From positions 1 through 37,110 of the forward strand of contig JAAYRE010000112.1 of NCBI GenBank assembly GCA_012518935.1: a stretch of 37,110 nucleotides of DNA. The letters are read 5' to 3'. Position numbers and translations under genes: made by a program. The notes beneath the pieces are model-generated. The model ran no database searches. It saw only the letters and a program-made list of their open reading frames with translations, and was not told the DNA's origin. Source of the DNA: Clostridiales bacterium (GTDB taxonomy: Bacteria; Bacillota; Clostridia; Lachnospirales; Lachnospiraceae). Shown here piece after piece: positions 1-7,680 of this stretch; position 1 is the stretch's first letter; each line of letters starts with the position of its first letter.

Positions 1-69
1 ATCTCCATCCTCACTAATAAGGCGGACTTCCCTATCCCTGATCTGTTCATTAATCATTAAATCGCTAAT
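1..69 (-). CDS. infC: Translation initiation factor IF-3, N-terminal fragment
   Basis: The first 23 codons of infC, cut by the window edge. The peptide after the start reads SDLMINEQIRDREVRLISED, the hallmark N-terminus of IF-3, which binds the 30S subunit and checks start-codon/initiator-tRNA pairing. No ATG, GTG or TTG lies in frame at a proper distance from the Shine-Dalgarno GGAGG (79-83). An ATT codon at 67-69 sits 9 nt after it, while the first in-frame ATG (55-57) is over 20 nt away. AUU starts are known for infC in E. coli and Geobacillus and are used for autoregulation. The gene should continue into rpmI and rplT outside the window; that is inference from usual gene order. Confidence 0.9.
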   Translation of the reverse strand, partial: MSDLMINEQIRDREVRLISEDGD

Positions 70-320
70 AGTATTACACCTCCATGGTTATATGCATCTA
101 CAGTTCCCGTTATCCAAAAAAATAAATAAAAAAGGTGGATAACAAAGATTATCCACCTGATTATGCTTAATATTATTCCCTATGGAACAACACATATTAA
201 CATAGAAAGGAAAACCCTTCAAATGCTAATTTCATAATAACCCGTTCACAATAAACTTATCATTTACGCTATGGGTGAGAGATGGATACTCTTCTTTGCC
301 TTGTGAAATCAATCACAGCT
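70..320 (-). promoter_or_regulatory. infC leader, L20-leader-type transcription attenuator
   Basis: About 250 nt of untranslated leader between the promoter and infC. It ends in a strong hairpin plus U-tract (116-158). An upstream segment (280-288) is complementary over nine positions, one of them G-U, to the 5' arm of that hairpin (133-141), so terminator and antiterminator folds are mutually exclusive. This matches the position and logic of the L20 leader that controls infC-rpmI-rplT in Firmicutes. I identify it by position and pairing, not by a covariance-model hit. Confidence 0.75.
116..158 (-). terminator. Attenuator terminator in the infC leader
   Basis: A perfect 10-bp stem (133-142 with 149-158, core GGTGGATAA) with a 6-nt loop is followed on the minus strand by an almost pure T run (132 down to 116). 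It lies about 50 nt upstream of the infC start, so it would act on transcripts heading into infC rather than end an upstream gene. Confidence 0.85.
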
Positions 321-325
321 TTTTA

Positions 326-354
326 ATTATATCATGTTGACTCTAATATGTCAA
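326..354 (-). promoter_or_regulatory. Consensus sigma-A promoter of infC
   Basis: A -35 TTGACA (349-354) and a -10 TATAAT (326-331) are separated by exactly 17 bp, a perfect consensus promoter. Transcription would start near 319 and enter the infC leader. It sits just downstream of the ECF transporter gene, so infC need not depend on read-through. Confidence 0.9.
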
Positions 355-386
355 TCACATGTTTTAATCATTTAGCTAAATTCTTC

Positions 387-1010
387 TTAAAAACCATTTT
401 TCTTGTTAAATGTATCCACTGGTTTTGCAATTGCTGTTCCCAGGATACCACATACTATGGCCTCAGCTAATGCATTAAATCCAACCATTACAAAAACTAA
501 TGCAATTACATTTGCCGCACCAATACCAAAGCCTCCTAATTCCTGATGGAATTGCTCTGAATTGTAGAAGATAATCATCAGGGTACTCATAAATAGGATG
601 GTATTTAATAAGGCACCGGAGATACTGGTAATAACATAACTGAAGAACTTGGTCTTATCTACCTTTTTAAGAGCCTGAAAAATCAACCCTGTTAACCACC
701 CCATAATTATTCTGGGTACCATGGCAGTGATAAATGTTCCTACTGGATTAACACTAAAAAGCATAGTACCAAAGGGTTCAAGGCCAAATGCTCTGGCAAA
801 GCTAGTCAGCCCAAATACGGTTCCCAAAATCGCACCTGCCCCAGGTCCTAGGGTAATAGCCCCTATAATAACTGGAACACCAACCAATGTTATCGATAAT
901 CCCATGGTATTAATATACCCGATTGGAGTAAATGCCATTAATACAATAATGGCGGTAAGCAATGCTAATTGCACCATCTTTAGTGTAGTTACTCTTGTTT
1001 TTGTTTTCAT
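387..1010 (-). CDS. ECF transporter S component, PanT-like (pantothenate candidate)
   Basis: A 207-residue hydrophobic protein with about six membrane segments and almost no soluble domain: the size and form of an energy-coupling factor S component, the vitamin-binding membrane subunit that docks with a shared EcfT/EcfA module encoded elsewhere. The conserved stretch ITLVGVPVIIGAITLGPGAG, then GLTSFARAFG and NPVGTFITAMVPRIIMGW, resembles the COG4684/PanT group as I recall it. The substrate is therefore only a proposal. A type III pantothenate kinase gene (coaX) about 9 kb away is compatible but not proof. The start is supported by GGAGG 6 nt before the ATG. The gene is monocistronic, with its own promoter and leader. 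Confidence 0.75.
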   Translation of the reverse strand: MKTKTRVTTLKMVQLALLTAIIVLMAFTPIGYINTMGLSITLVGVPVIIGAITLGPGAGAILGTVFGLTSFARAFGLEPFGTMLFSVNPVGTFITAMVPRIIMGWLTGLIFQALKKVDKTKFFSYVITSISGALLNTILFMSTLMIIFYNSEQFHQELGGFGIGAANVIALVFVMVGFNALAEAIVCGILGTAIAKPVDTFNKKNGF

Positions 1011-1200
1011 AATATCCTCCTTAATTTTTCTGTCATATACTTACAACTGATAAACATATGACTGTCTTCTTATTAAATAAGTGACTAATGGTAGGATTTA
1101 CTTAAACACACCTATTTTATTAAGTTGCATAAGTAAATGTTTTGCCAGTTGCTTTTCGTCCCTTATATGGGTACGATGACACTGACAATTTTTAGTTGTA
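1011..1200 (-). promoter_or_regulatory. Structured 5' leader of the ECF transporter gene, class unknown
   Basis: Roughly 190 nt of leader without a credible ORF. It can form three local hairpins in order: a GC-rich one (CGT-A-CCC / GGG-ACG, about 1159-1177), a 9-bp stem ATTTACTTA/TAAGTAAAT (about 1095-1139) and a 7-bp stem GTCATAT/ATATGAC (about 1034-1065) near the ribosome binding site. Vitamin ECF genes are often riboswitch-controlled, but I cannot match this to the TPP, THF, cobalamin, FMN or c-di-GMP consensus. Function is inferred from position only. Confidence 0.35.
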
Positions 1201-1206
1201 TTTTTT

Positions 1207-1234
1207 ATTATAAACTATTTTTTTAGTAATGCAA
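1207..1234 (-). promoter_or_regulatory. Sigma-A promoter of the ECF transporter gene
   Basis: A -35 TTGCAT (1229-1234), a 16-bp spacer and a perfect -10 TATAAT (1207-1212) on the minus strand. The start point would be near 1200, giving the long leader annotated separately. Confidence 0.65.
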
Positions 1235-1241
1235 GTTAAAT

Positions 1242-2030
1242 TTATATTACGCTTTTATGTCTATTGTTAATTTCAAACAAATACAGGGCAACAATAAGCA
1301 ATCCTAGTCCTATAACAATCTGCATCCATCCGTTAACAAACTTCTCTCCAATAAGATTTGGCAAGATTATACCCAAAGCATTTATGGTCATATGAAGAAA
1401 GATAGGAGCCATCAAAGTTCTAGTCTTCTCATATATATAACCTAGAATAAGCCCTGTTCCAAAGGCATAAAGTCCTTGTATCAGATTCATATGATAGATT
1501 CCAAAAACCATTGACTGAATCATATTAGCCACAACAAAAGTCATTCCATATCGTAGCCTATTAAACAAGATCCCCCTCATTATCAATTCTTCAAGGATAG
1601 GTGCAATTATAATTACATAAAGGATAACAACAAGGGGGTCAGCACCAAATAAAGAGCCAATAGTATCGTCATAATATGAGAATAGGGTTTCAAACAGTGG
1701 TCTAAGCTTAGCTAAGATTCCCGATATAAATAGCTGGCAACCAATCCCCAGCATTAGATAGATTCCAATATTTTTCATAGAAAACACTTTTTTAAGAACA
1801 ATACTATCACGCTGCCGAAGGCTCATATATTTCCTATACCATATACTTATTAAAACAACTGATACAAATGCAGCTATTACCATAAGAATATAATTAACTT
1901 CAGGGCTTATCTCTTTTATTCCAGTAACAATCACATATATACTTATAAAAAATGTATAGAGCAAGGATACTAGAAAAATTGCCACTATAGCCATCAAAAA
2001 CCCTTGTATTATAGTTAAAGCTCTTTTCAT
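1242..2030 (-). CDS. CPBP family intramembrane metalloprotease
   Basis: A 262-residue polytopic membrane protein with the three CPBP (Abi/Rce1-like) active-site motifs: EELIMR with the Glu pair at 147-148 and Arg152, FGIYH ending in His180, and HMTIN with His213 and Asn217. These residues coordinate the catalytic metal in the family; substrates in clostridia are mostly unknown. The frame is open 102 nt further upstream to a GTG, but that extension is made of the 30-bp repeat array, and the ATG at 2028-2030 has GGAGG just before it, so I start there. It lies downstream of cellobiose phosphorylase on the same strand with the repeat array between; no functional link is evident. Confidence 0.85.
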   Translation of the reverse strand: MKRALTIIQGFLMAIVAIFLVSLLYTFFISIYVIVTGIKEISPEVNYILMVIAAFVSVVLISIWYRKYMSLRQRDSIVLKKVFSMKNIGIYLMLGIGCQLFISGILAKLRPLFETLFSYYDDTIGSLFGADPLVVILYVIIIAPILEELIMRGILFNRLRYGMTFVVANMIQSMVFGIYHMNLIQGLYAFGTGLILGYIYEKTRTLMAPIFLHMTINALGIILPNLIGEKFVNGWMQIVIGLGLLIVALYLFEINNRHKSVI

Positions 2031-2049
2031 AATCGCCTCCAAAGTTAAC

Positions 2050-2133
2050 ATCTTGTAAATAGTGACAGGCACGGTTGACAAAATGTAAATAGTGACAGGT
2101 ACAATTGACAATATGTAAACTGTGCCTGTCACC
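2050..2133. repeat. Intergenic array of a 30-bp-period repeat, locus 1
   Basis: Three degenerate copies at an exact 30-bp period, cores at 2053-2064, 2083-2094 and 2113-2124 (TTGTAAATAGTG and variants), joined by GTGACAGGYAC and TTGACAAWA segments. The last copy ends in CTGTGCCTGTCAC, the inverse of the GTGACAGGCAC in the first, so the array is bounded by an inverted repeat. The same motif recurs, in the other orientation, at about 30034-30122. It separates the CPBP gene from cellobiose phosphorylase. Confidence 0.8.
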
Positions 2134-2142
2134 TAAATTTAA

Positions 2143-4596
2143 TTAACCAAGAATTACTTCTACTTCATGAATCTTACCGTCTCCATATAGAGGTAGAATA
2201 TTGCCGGTTATCTCTTTCTGGTCAACTATCACCTTAGATACACCCTGTGATACATGATTTGGATTCTTAACAGTTATTCTATATGTGTCTCCTCTAAACT
2301 GTCTTGTAACAGTATAACCATCCCAGGCCTTAGGTATAGAAGGATCCACCATAAGTCCATCAAATTCCGGCTTGATTCCCAAGATATATTGGGATATTGC
2401 TACGAAGTTCCAGGATGCAGTTCCTGTAAGCCAGGAGTTCTTAGCCTCGCCAAATCTACTAGCATCCTTCCCAGCTATCATCTGCGAATATACATAAGGC
2501 TCTAATCTATGGATTTCAGACCGCTCTTCAGTATATGCAGGAGCAATTCTCTTATAATAATCAAAGGCCTTGTCCCCCCGCCCTACTAAGGCTTCTGCTA
2601 CCATAATCCAGGCATTATTGTGGCAAAAGATTCCGGCGTTTTCCTTATAACCAGCAGGATATGTTGATATCTCGCCATACTCAATATAATATTTTGTATA
2701 TGCTGGATTTAGAAGAACTAATCCGTATTTTGTTCCTAAGCGTTCTTCTACTGCATCCAGAGCCTGTATTGCCTTACCATCATCCATCCCACATTTACCC
2801 ATTATACAAAAGCCTTGGGATTCTATAAATATCTTGCCTTCCTCGTTCTCCTTACTTCCAATCTTTCTTCCAAAGTCATCATAGGCACGAACAAACCATG
2901 AACCATCCCAACCATGTTCCATAATAACTTCACGCATTTTCTCTACTTCTTTGTAAGCACGCTTAGATTCACTGCTATTGCCTACCTTTTCCATAAGTCT
3001 GGCATATTCCTCACCTATATAGCAGAACATTCCTGCAATCATAACTGACTCTGCCACCCTACCATCCTTACTGGTGGTTGTCTGGAAGGATTCACCTGGC
3101 TCACTGGAAAAGCAATTCAAATTCAGACAGTCATTCCAATCTGCTCTTCCTATTAGAGGAAGTCCGTGAGGCCCTAGATTATTAATAACATGGTCAAAAG
3201 ACCTCTTCAAATGTTCTTCCAATGGAGCACTCTTAGATTCATCATTATCAAATGGAGTCATAACATCTAATATGGAATAATCGCCAGTTTCCTTTATATA
3301 AGATATCACCGCCAAAATCAACCATAAGGGATCATCATTAAAATTTCCTCCAACTTCATTGTTACCTTTTTTAGTCAGAGGTTGGTACTGATGATATGCT
3401 CCTCCGTCTTCTAATTGGGTGGAAGCAAGATCTATAATTCTTTCTCTTGCACGATCAGGTACCTGATGAACAAAACCTAGAATATCCTGATTAGAATCCC
3501 TAAAGCCCATTCCTCTTCCTATTCCGGATTCGAAATATGAGGCACTTCTCGACAAATTAAATGTCACCATACATTGATACTGGTTCCATATATTAACCAT
3601 GCGGTTAAGCTTATCATCAGGAGAATCTAATGTATACTTAGACAATAATTTATCCCAGTGTTTTGCCAGCTGATCAAAAGCTTTGTCAACTGCTTCTCCA
3701 GATGAAAATTTATTAATTATTTCCTCTGCTTTTTTCTTATTAATAACACTTTTACCTGTAATATCATTACCTTCCCATTTTTCCTCTTGCTCATTTTCAA
3801 TATAACCCAAGATAAATACTAACTCTTTTTCTTCATCGGGTTCTAAATTAACTTCAATACAATGAGAGGCAATTGGGTGCCATCCGTCTGCAATAGAGTT
3901 TCTTGCTTGTCCACTGATTACAGCAGAAGGATTATGGAATCCATTATAGGTTCCCATAAAGCTTTCTCTATCAGAATCAAATCCACAAATAGGTGAATTG
4001 ACCGAGAAGAATGCATAATGATTCCTTCTTTCCTTATATTCAGTCTTGTGATATATAACAGAACCTTTAACTTCGACTTCACCTGTATTATAATTTCTCT
4101 GGAAATTAGTCATATCATCCAAAGCATTCCACAAACACCACTCAACAAAGGAAAATAATTTGATTTTCTTAGTATGATCTGATGTGTTCCTTACTACTAC
4201 CTTATGTATCTCTGCATTGATACCAAGTGGTACGAAATAGGTTATACTGGTATTAATACCATTCAGCTCCCCTGAAATTTTAGTATATCCCATTCCATGC
4301 CTACACTCATAATTGTCCAAATCTTTTTTTACCGGAGCCCACCCTGGTGACCATACATTGCCACTGTCATTAATATAATAATATTTCCCTCCCCCTAAGT
4401 CCAAAGGAACATTATTATAACGGTATCGTGTTATCCTTCGCAGTCTTGCATCCTTGTAAAAACTGTATCCTCCGGCTGTATTAGAAATAAGAGAAAAAAA
4501 TTCTTCTGAGCCAAGGTAGTTAATCCAGGGATAAGGGGTCTGCGGCGTTGTTATCACGTATTCCCTCATTAAGTCATCAAAATAACCGTATTGCAT
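2143..4596 (-). CDS. cbp: Cellobiose phosphorylase (GH94)
   Basis: Converts cellobiose and phosphate to alpha-glucose-1-phosphate and glucose in the cytosol, saving ATP during growth on cellulose. The 817-residue length and sequence follow the C. thermocellum enzyme from end to end: N-terminal FDDxxREYVIT and [10 protein letters not shown], beta-sandwich domain to about residue 300, then the (alpha/alpha)6 barrel. The [11 protein letters not shown] motif at about 484-494 carries the catalytic Asp, and MGFRDSNQD (363-371) and [20 protein letters not shown] are other family signatures. There is no signal peptide, as expected. GGAGG precedes the ATG. A cellodextrin phosphorylase is the main alternative, but those are longer (around 980 residues). 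Confidence 0.95.
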   Translation of the reverse strand: MQYGYFDDLMREYVITTPQTPYPWINYLGSEEFFSLISNTAGGYSFYKDARLRRITRYRYNNVPLDLGGGKYYYINDSGNVWSPGWAPVKKDLDNYECRHGMGYTKISGELNGINTSITYFVPLGINAEIHKVVVRNTSDHTKKIKLFSFVEWCLWNALDDMTNFQRNYNTGEVEVKGSVIYHKTEYKERRNHYAFFSVNSPICGFDSDRESFMGTYNGFHNPSAVISGQARNSIADGWHPIASHCIEVNLEPDEEKELVFILGYIENEQEEKWEGNDITGKSVINKKKAEEIINKFSSGEAVDKAFDQLAKHWDKLLSKYTLDSPDDKLNRMVNIWNQYQCMVTFNLSRSASYFESGIGRGMGFRDSNQDILGFVHQVPDRARERIIDLASTQLEDGGAYHQYQPLTKKGNNEVGGNFNDDPLWLILAVISYIKETGDYSILDVMTPFDNDESKSAPLEEHLKRSFDHVINNLGPHGLPLIGRADWNDCLNLNCFSSEPGESFQTTTSKDGRVAESVMIAGMFCYIGEEYARLMEKVGNSSESKRAYKEVEKMREVIMEHGWDGSWFVRAYDDFGRKIGSKENEEGKIFIESQGFCIMGKCGMDDGKAIQALDAVEERLGTKYGLVLLNPAYTKYYIEYGEISTYPAGYKENAGIFCHNNAWIMVAEALVGRGDKAFDYYKRIAPAYTEERSEIHRLEPYVYSQMIAGKDASRFGEAKNSWLTGTASWNFVAISQYILGIKPEFDGLMVDPSIPKAWDGYTVTRQFRGDTYRITVKNPNHVSQGVSKVIVDQKEITGNILPLYGDGKIHEVEVILG

Positions 4597-4640
4597 TCAG
4601 TAAATCCTCCTTATAATTATTTATACTCATCAGTATTCCC

Positions 4641-4669
4641 ATTATATTATACATAATTTCTTATTTCAA
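4641..4669 (-). promoter_or_regulatory. Sigma-A promoter of cellobiose phosphorylase
   Basis: A -35 TTGAAA (4664-4669), 17-bp spacer and -10 TATAAT (4641-4646) on the minus strand, about 45 nt upstream of the start codon. A divergent promoter for the 590-residue protein lies about 90 bp away in the same 235-bp intergenic region. Confidence 0.75.
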
Positions 4670-4755
4670 CTTATTCCTAACTCCTCTTCCCATAAATTTT
4701 AATCAATAATTAATATATCTCTAATCCAAAACATATTGGTTATTAAAGGTTTTAA

Positions 4756-4784
4756 TTGACATTTACAATTAACTTGCATATACT
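4756..4784 (+). promoter_or_regulatory. Sigma-A promoter of the DUF6583-like gene
   Basis: A perfect -35 TTGACA (4756-4761), 17-bp spacer and -10 TATACT (4779-4784), about 47 nt upstream of the ATG at 4832. Confidence 0.8.
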
Positions 4785-4831
4785 TTGAATAACGTATATA
4801 CAGCAACCAAATTCTAATAAGGAGGTATAAT

Positions 4832-6604
4832 ATGAGTGATATAAATAATAATAATTTACAGAATCAAAATCAAGAATTTTCTAATGATAATACATTATTA
4901 GATAATGAATCATCAGTTAATAGAACAGAGAGTGGCTCAACATATTGGGAGTCTGGATCATTACAGAATTCTAATGGACAAACAGAGCAATCTTACAATC
5001 AAGCTCCCATGAGATACGACCCTTACACCGGTCAACCCATAGGGAATAACCATAACCTACATGAGGCACCTCAAAAAAAGAAAGCTCGCAAGGCTCCTTT
5101 TGTAATTGCCGTCGTAATAATTTTACTTGTAGCCCTTTCTGCGACTGCCTTTGCATTTAGCGGTAAAATTAAAAACTCAGTTGCCATGATGTCAAAAAGT
5201 CCTGCAGAGTATTATGCATATGTAGAAAACAAATCTATAGACCAGTCCATAGATAAAATGTTCAAATACATGAATTCCAATCAGGATATGGCTCAGGAAA
5301 CCTCAGTTAAGCTTACCTACGATAAAGATACTATCAGTGCCATCTTGCAAAGCAGCATGGGTATGTCTATAGATGACTTTGAGGCTGTAGTTGGCATCCC
5401 CCTAGACTCTATAGGTCTTGATATTATAGCGGCTAAAGATGACCATGACTTTTATCAGGAAATCGGAATTAATCTTAACAACATAGATATTATTAGTGCA
5501 GAGATTTTTATGAATTTTGCAGCCAAAGAAATGATGTTACGTCTTCCCCAGTTAAGTACAGCATATTTACAGCAATCCCTGGAACTGGATGAATACGGGG
5601 CTGATAGTCTAGACATGGAAGGTTTTATTGACCTTCAAAAACGTCTTAGCTCTGATGAAACCGCTGACTTTATAAAGCGCTATGCCCACATTATTACAGA
5701 CAATGTTACCAATGTAGAGCTGACAAAGGGTGAAGATTTTTCAGTTGGAGATATGACAGTAAAAGCTAATCTTCTAACCGTCACATACACCAGTGAGGAC
5801 TTACTTAACATTGCCATGAAAGTTCTAGAAGAGGCAGAGGACGATAAATATATACTTGACCTTTTACCCCTTCTTTCTATATCAGAAGATGATTACAAAT
5901 ATGGAATTTATGATGCCTTAGATGAAATCGAGTATGCTCTCTTAGATTATGATGATGACAGTGAACTTCTTATCATGGATGTATATGTTGATAGCAACGG
6001 AAATATACTTGGACATAACTTGTCATTCAAAGATGATGGATATGATGTCTTCCAATTAGGTTATTCAAATGTGGAGCAAAACAATAAAGGTAGTTATGAA
6101 ATTTATCTAACTGAACCATCTTACAATGTTACTTTGCGTGTATCAGGTAATCACACTATCCAAAAAGGTGCATATACAGGGTTGGCAGTTGTGGAATTTG
6201 ATGATGGTGGATATTCCAATATAAGCTTTGACGTGAAATACGAAGATCTGAAATTAGATTATAAGAATAACCGTACCTATACTTATGGAAATATCAATAT
6301 CTCCTCCCTGATGATGATGGGTATGGGAATAAACATTGATTTTGATGTGGATGGTGATAAGCAACTAACAACAATTAGTCTAAAAATGGGTAATTCTCCC
6401 CTTGTTTCACTGGAAACAGCTACGAAGTACCTAAAGGACTTCAAAATACCAAAGCCTGATAGAAATGCCGATGTCTATGACTTGATGTATGAAGGAGATG
6501 AATATCTCTCAACCATTAATATTGAAGAATATCTATCAAAGCTATCAGATAGATTGGGTGTTGATTTGTTAAACTTATACGAGAATCTTTTCATGTTATA
6601 TTAA
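4832..6604 (+). CDS. Single-pass membrane protein with large ectodomain, DUF6583-like
   Basis: A 590-residue protein. Residues 1-80 are Asn/Gln/Ser-rich, disordered and probably cytoplasmic, including PYTGQPIG. A basic stretch (KKKARK, 82-87) and one hydrophobic helix (about 90-109) follow, then an acidic ectodomain of about 480 residues beginning SPAEYYAYVE. This matches proteins that I recall as DUF6583 in Lachnospiraceae. No enzyme motif is visible. The ectodomain alternates beta-rich stretches and repeated DDY/DDG acidic patches, suggesting an extracellular binding or scaffold role, which is inference only. It starts 6 nt after GGAGG, has its own promoter, and ends before a clear terminator. 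Confidence 0.75.
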   Translation: MSDINNNNLQNQNQEFSNDNTLLDNESSVNRTESGSTYWESGSLQNSNGQTEQSYNQAPMRYDPYTGQPIGNNHNLHEAPQKKKARKAPFVIAVVIILLVALSATAFAFSGKIKNSVAMMSKSPAEYYAYVENKSIDQSIDKMFKYMNSNQDMAQETSVKLTYDKDTISAILQSSMGMSIDDFEAVVGIPLDSIGLDIIAAKDDHDFYQEIGINLNNIDIISAEIFMNFAAKEMMLRLPQLSTAYLQQSLELDEYGADSLDMEGFIDLQKRLSSDETADFIKRYAHIITDNVTNVELTKGEDFSVGDMTVKANLLTVTYTSEDLLNIAMKVLEEAEDDKYILDLLPLLSISEDDYKYGIYDALDEIEYALLDYDDDSELLIMDVYVDSNGNILGHNLSFKDDGYDVFQLGYSNVEQNNKGSYEIYLTEPSYNVTLRVSGNHTIQKGAYTGLAVVEFDDGGYSNISFDVKYEDLKLDYKNNRTYTYGNINISSLMMMGMGINIDFDVDGDKQLTTISLKMGNSPLVSLETATKYLKDFKIPKPDRNADVYDLMYEGDEYLSTINIEEYLSKLSDRLGVDLLNLYENLFMLY

Positions 6605-6638
6605 TCTTATATATCTTATAAATTAGTTAACTAATACC

Positions 6639-6676
6639 ATGAGGCTGTTCTCTAGCTAGATGACAGCCTCATTTTG
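6639..6676 (+). terminator. Intrinsic terminator after the DUF6583-like gene
   Basis: A perfect 10-bp stem ATGAGGCTGT/ACAGCCTCAT (6639-6648 with 6663-6672), loop of 14, followed by TTTT and a T-rich stretch. It separates this gene from the next membrane-protein gene on the same strand. Confidence 0.85.
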
Positions 6677-6801
6677 ATATCTTTTATAATAATTTAATAA
6701 GTAATTTCTTTTATTCTACATAAGCTTATGTTAAACTAATTAACAACCCATAGGTATTATACAAGACTTATCAAATTATATGATGGTATATGGAGGAAAA
6801 A

Positions 6802-7512
6802 ATGTCTAAAAATACACGACTAGAGGATGATGCGTCAATATATCAGCCAAGAAAAGAATCAAGTGAAAATATAAAGCTAAAAAATATGCCTTTTAAAAAA
6901 AAATTATCCTATCTTTGGGATTACTATAAAATTCAGGGATTAGTGATTATAGCAATCCTTGCATTTGCCATCTATGTTATTTATGAAATAAGAACACCTA
7001 ATGCTGAGATTAAACTATATACAGCCCTAATTAACAATACAATCCATACTGAAGTATGGGAAGAATACGAAGAGACAATGATGGACTTATTAGAACTTGA
7101 CCCTGCAACTTCACAAGTCTACTTTAACGATATATTTTATTATAATGGCACAACTGATTATGCCATGAATGTACGAGCTACTTTTAACCTATTTATTGCT
7201 TCTGCTGATATTGATTTAGTAATAGCTCCCCAATCAGAATTTATCAACTATGTAAACCTAGGAATCCTGGATAAATTATCTGAACAACTTCCTACTGATT
7301 TGTACAGCTCATTAACTGATAAATTCTATCTCTCCAGTACTGAGGAGAATCCCAAGGTACAAGCCTATGGTATATATCTAACTGATACCAAATTATTTAA
7401 AGACCACTCCATTCCCACTGAAGGTGATCCTTATATAATAGGAATAGCCTTTAATTCTAGGCACAAAGAAAATGCTACCAAGTTTATTCGATATATTTTT
7501 AAGGAAGAATAG
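6802..7512 (+). CDS. Small membrane-anchored protein of unknown function
   Basis: A 236-residue protein not assigned to a named family. A charged N-terminal region of about 30 residues is followed by FKKKLSYLWDYYKIQG and one hydrophobic helix (about residues 46-63); the rest is predicted extracellular and mixed alpha/beta. The middle (VNLGILDKLSEQLPTDLYSSL) and the tail (IIGIAFNSRHKENATKFIRY) recall the two-lobed fold of extracellular solute-binding proteins, but this is a weak resemblance. An ATG at 6790 is also in frame, but it overlaps the Shine-Dalgarno GGAGG that serves the ATG at 6802, so I use the latter. It follows another anchored protein and may belong to the same surface function. 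Confidence 0.7.
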   Translation: MSKNTRLEDDASIYQPRKESSENIKLKNMPFKKKLSYLWDYYKIQGLVIIAILAFAIYVIYEIRTPNAEIKLYTALINNTIHTEVWEEYEETMMDLLELDPATSQVYFNDIFYYNGTTDYAMNVRATFNLFIASADIDLVIAPQSEFINYVNLGILDKLSEQLPTDLYSSLTDKFYLSSTEENPKVQAYGIYLTDTKLFKDHSIPTEGDPYIIGIAFNSRHKENATKFIRYIFKEE

Positions 7513-7606
7513 TTCTTAGTACAAAACATTGAAACAGTTAGAGTACATCCTTATAAAACATTTTTCATATATAGGAAATTAGGAAAAATTCCTACTATAT
7601 TATTAA

Positions 7607-7637
7607 AGGGGTACGCAGGTTATACCTGTGTACCCCT
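7607..7637. terminator. Terminator hairpin between convergent genes
   Basis: A stem of about 13 bp, AGGGGTAC-g-CAGG paired with CCTG-t-GTACCCCT (7607-7619 with 7625-7637), lies between the membrane-protein gene (+) and asd (-). On the minus strand it is followed by TTTAATAATAT and on the plus strand by a short mixed stretch, so it probably serves both genes, better for asd. Confidence 0.75.
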
Positions 7638-7680
7638 ATCTTGTATCATAGGAGAGCCTCACAAAGGGTGGCACTGGTTC

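Noticed and set aside
1120-1185. c-di-GMP-I riboswitch, from GGGACGAAAAGC in the ECF leader
   Set aside because: The string recalls the GGGACGCAAAGCC core, but the partner strand and the tetraloop-receptor parts are not present.
2031-2132. 34-residue N-terminal extension of the CPBP protease
   Set aside because: It translates the 30-bp repeats into VPVTIYILST-like copies; GGAGG lies before the inner ATG and family alignment begins there.
2050-2133. CRISPR array
   Set aside because: The period is constant but there are no unique spacers; the whole unit repeats. No cas genes in the window.
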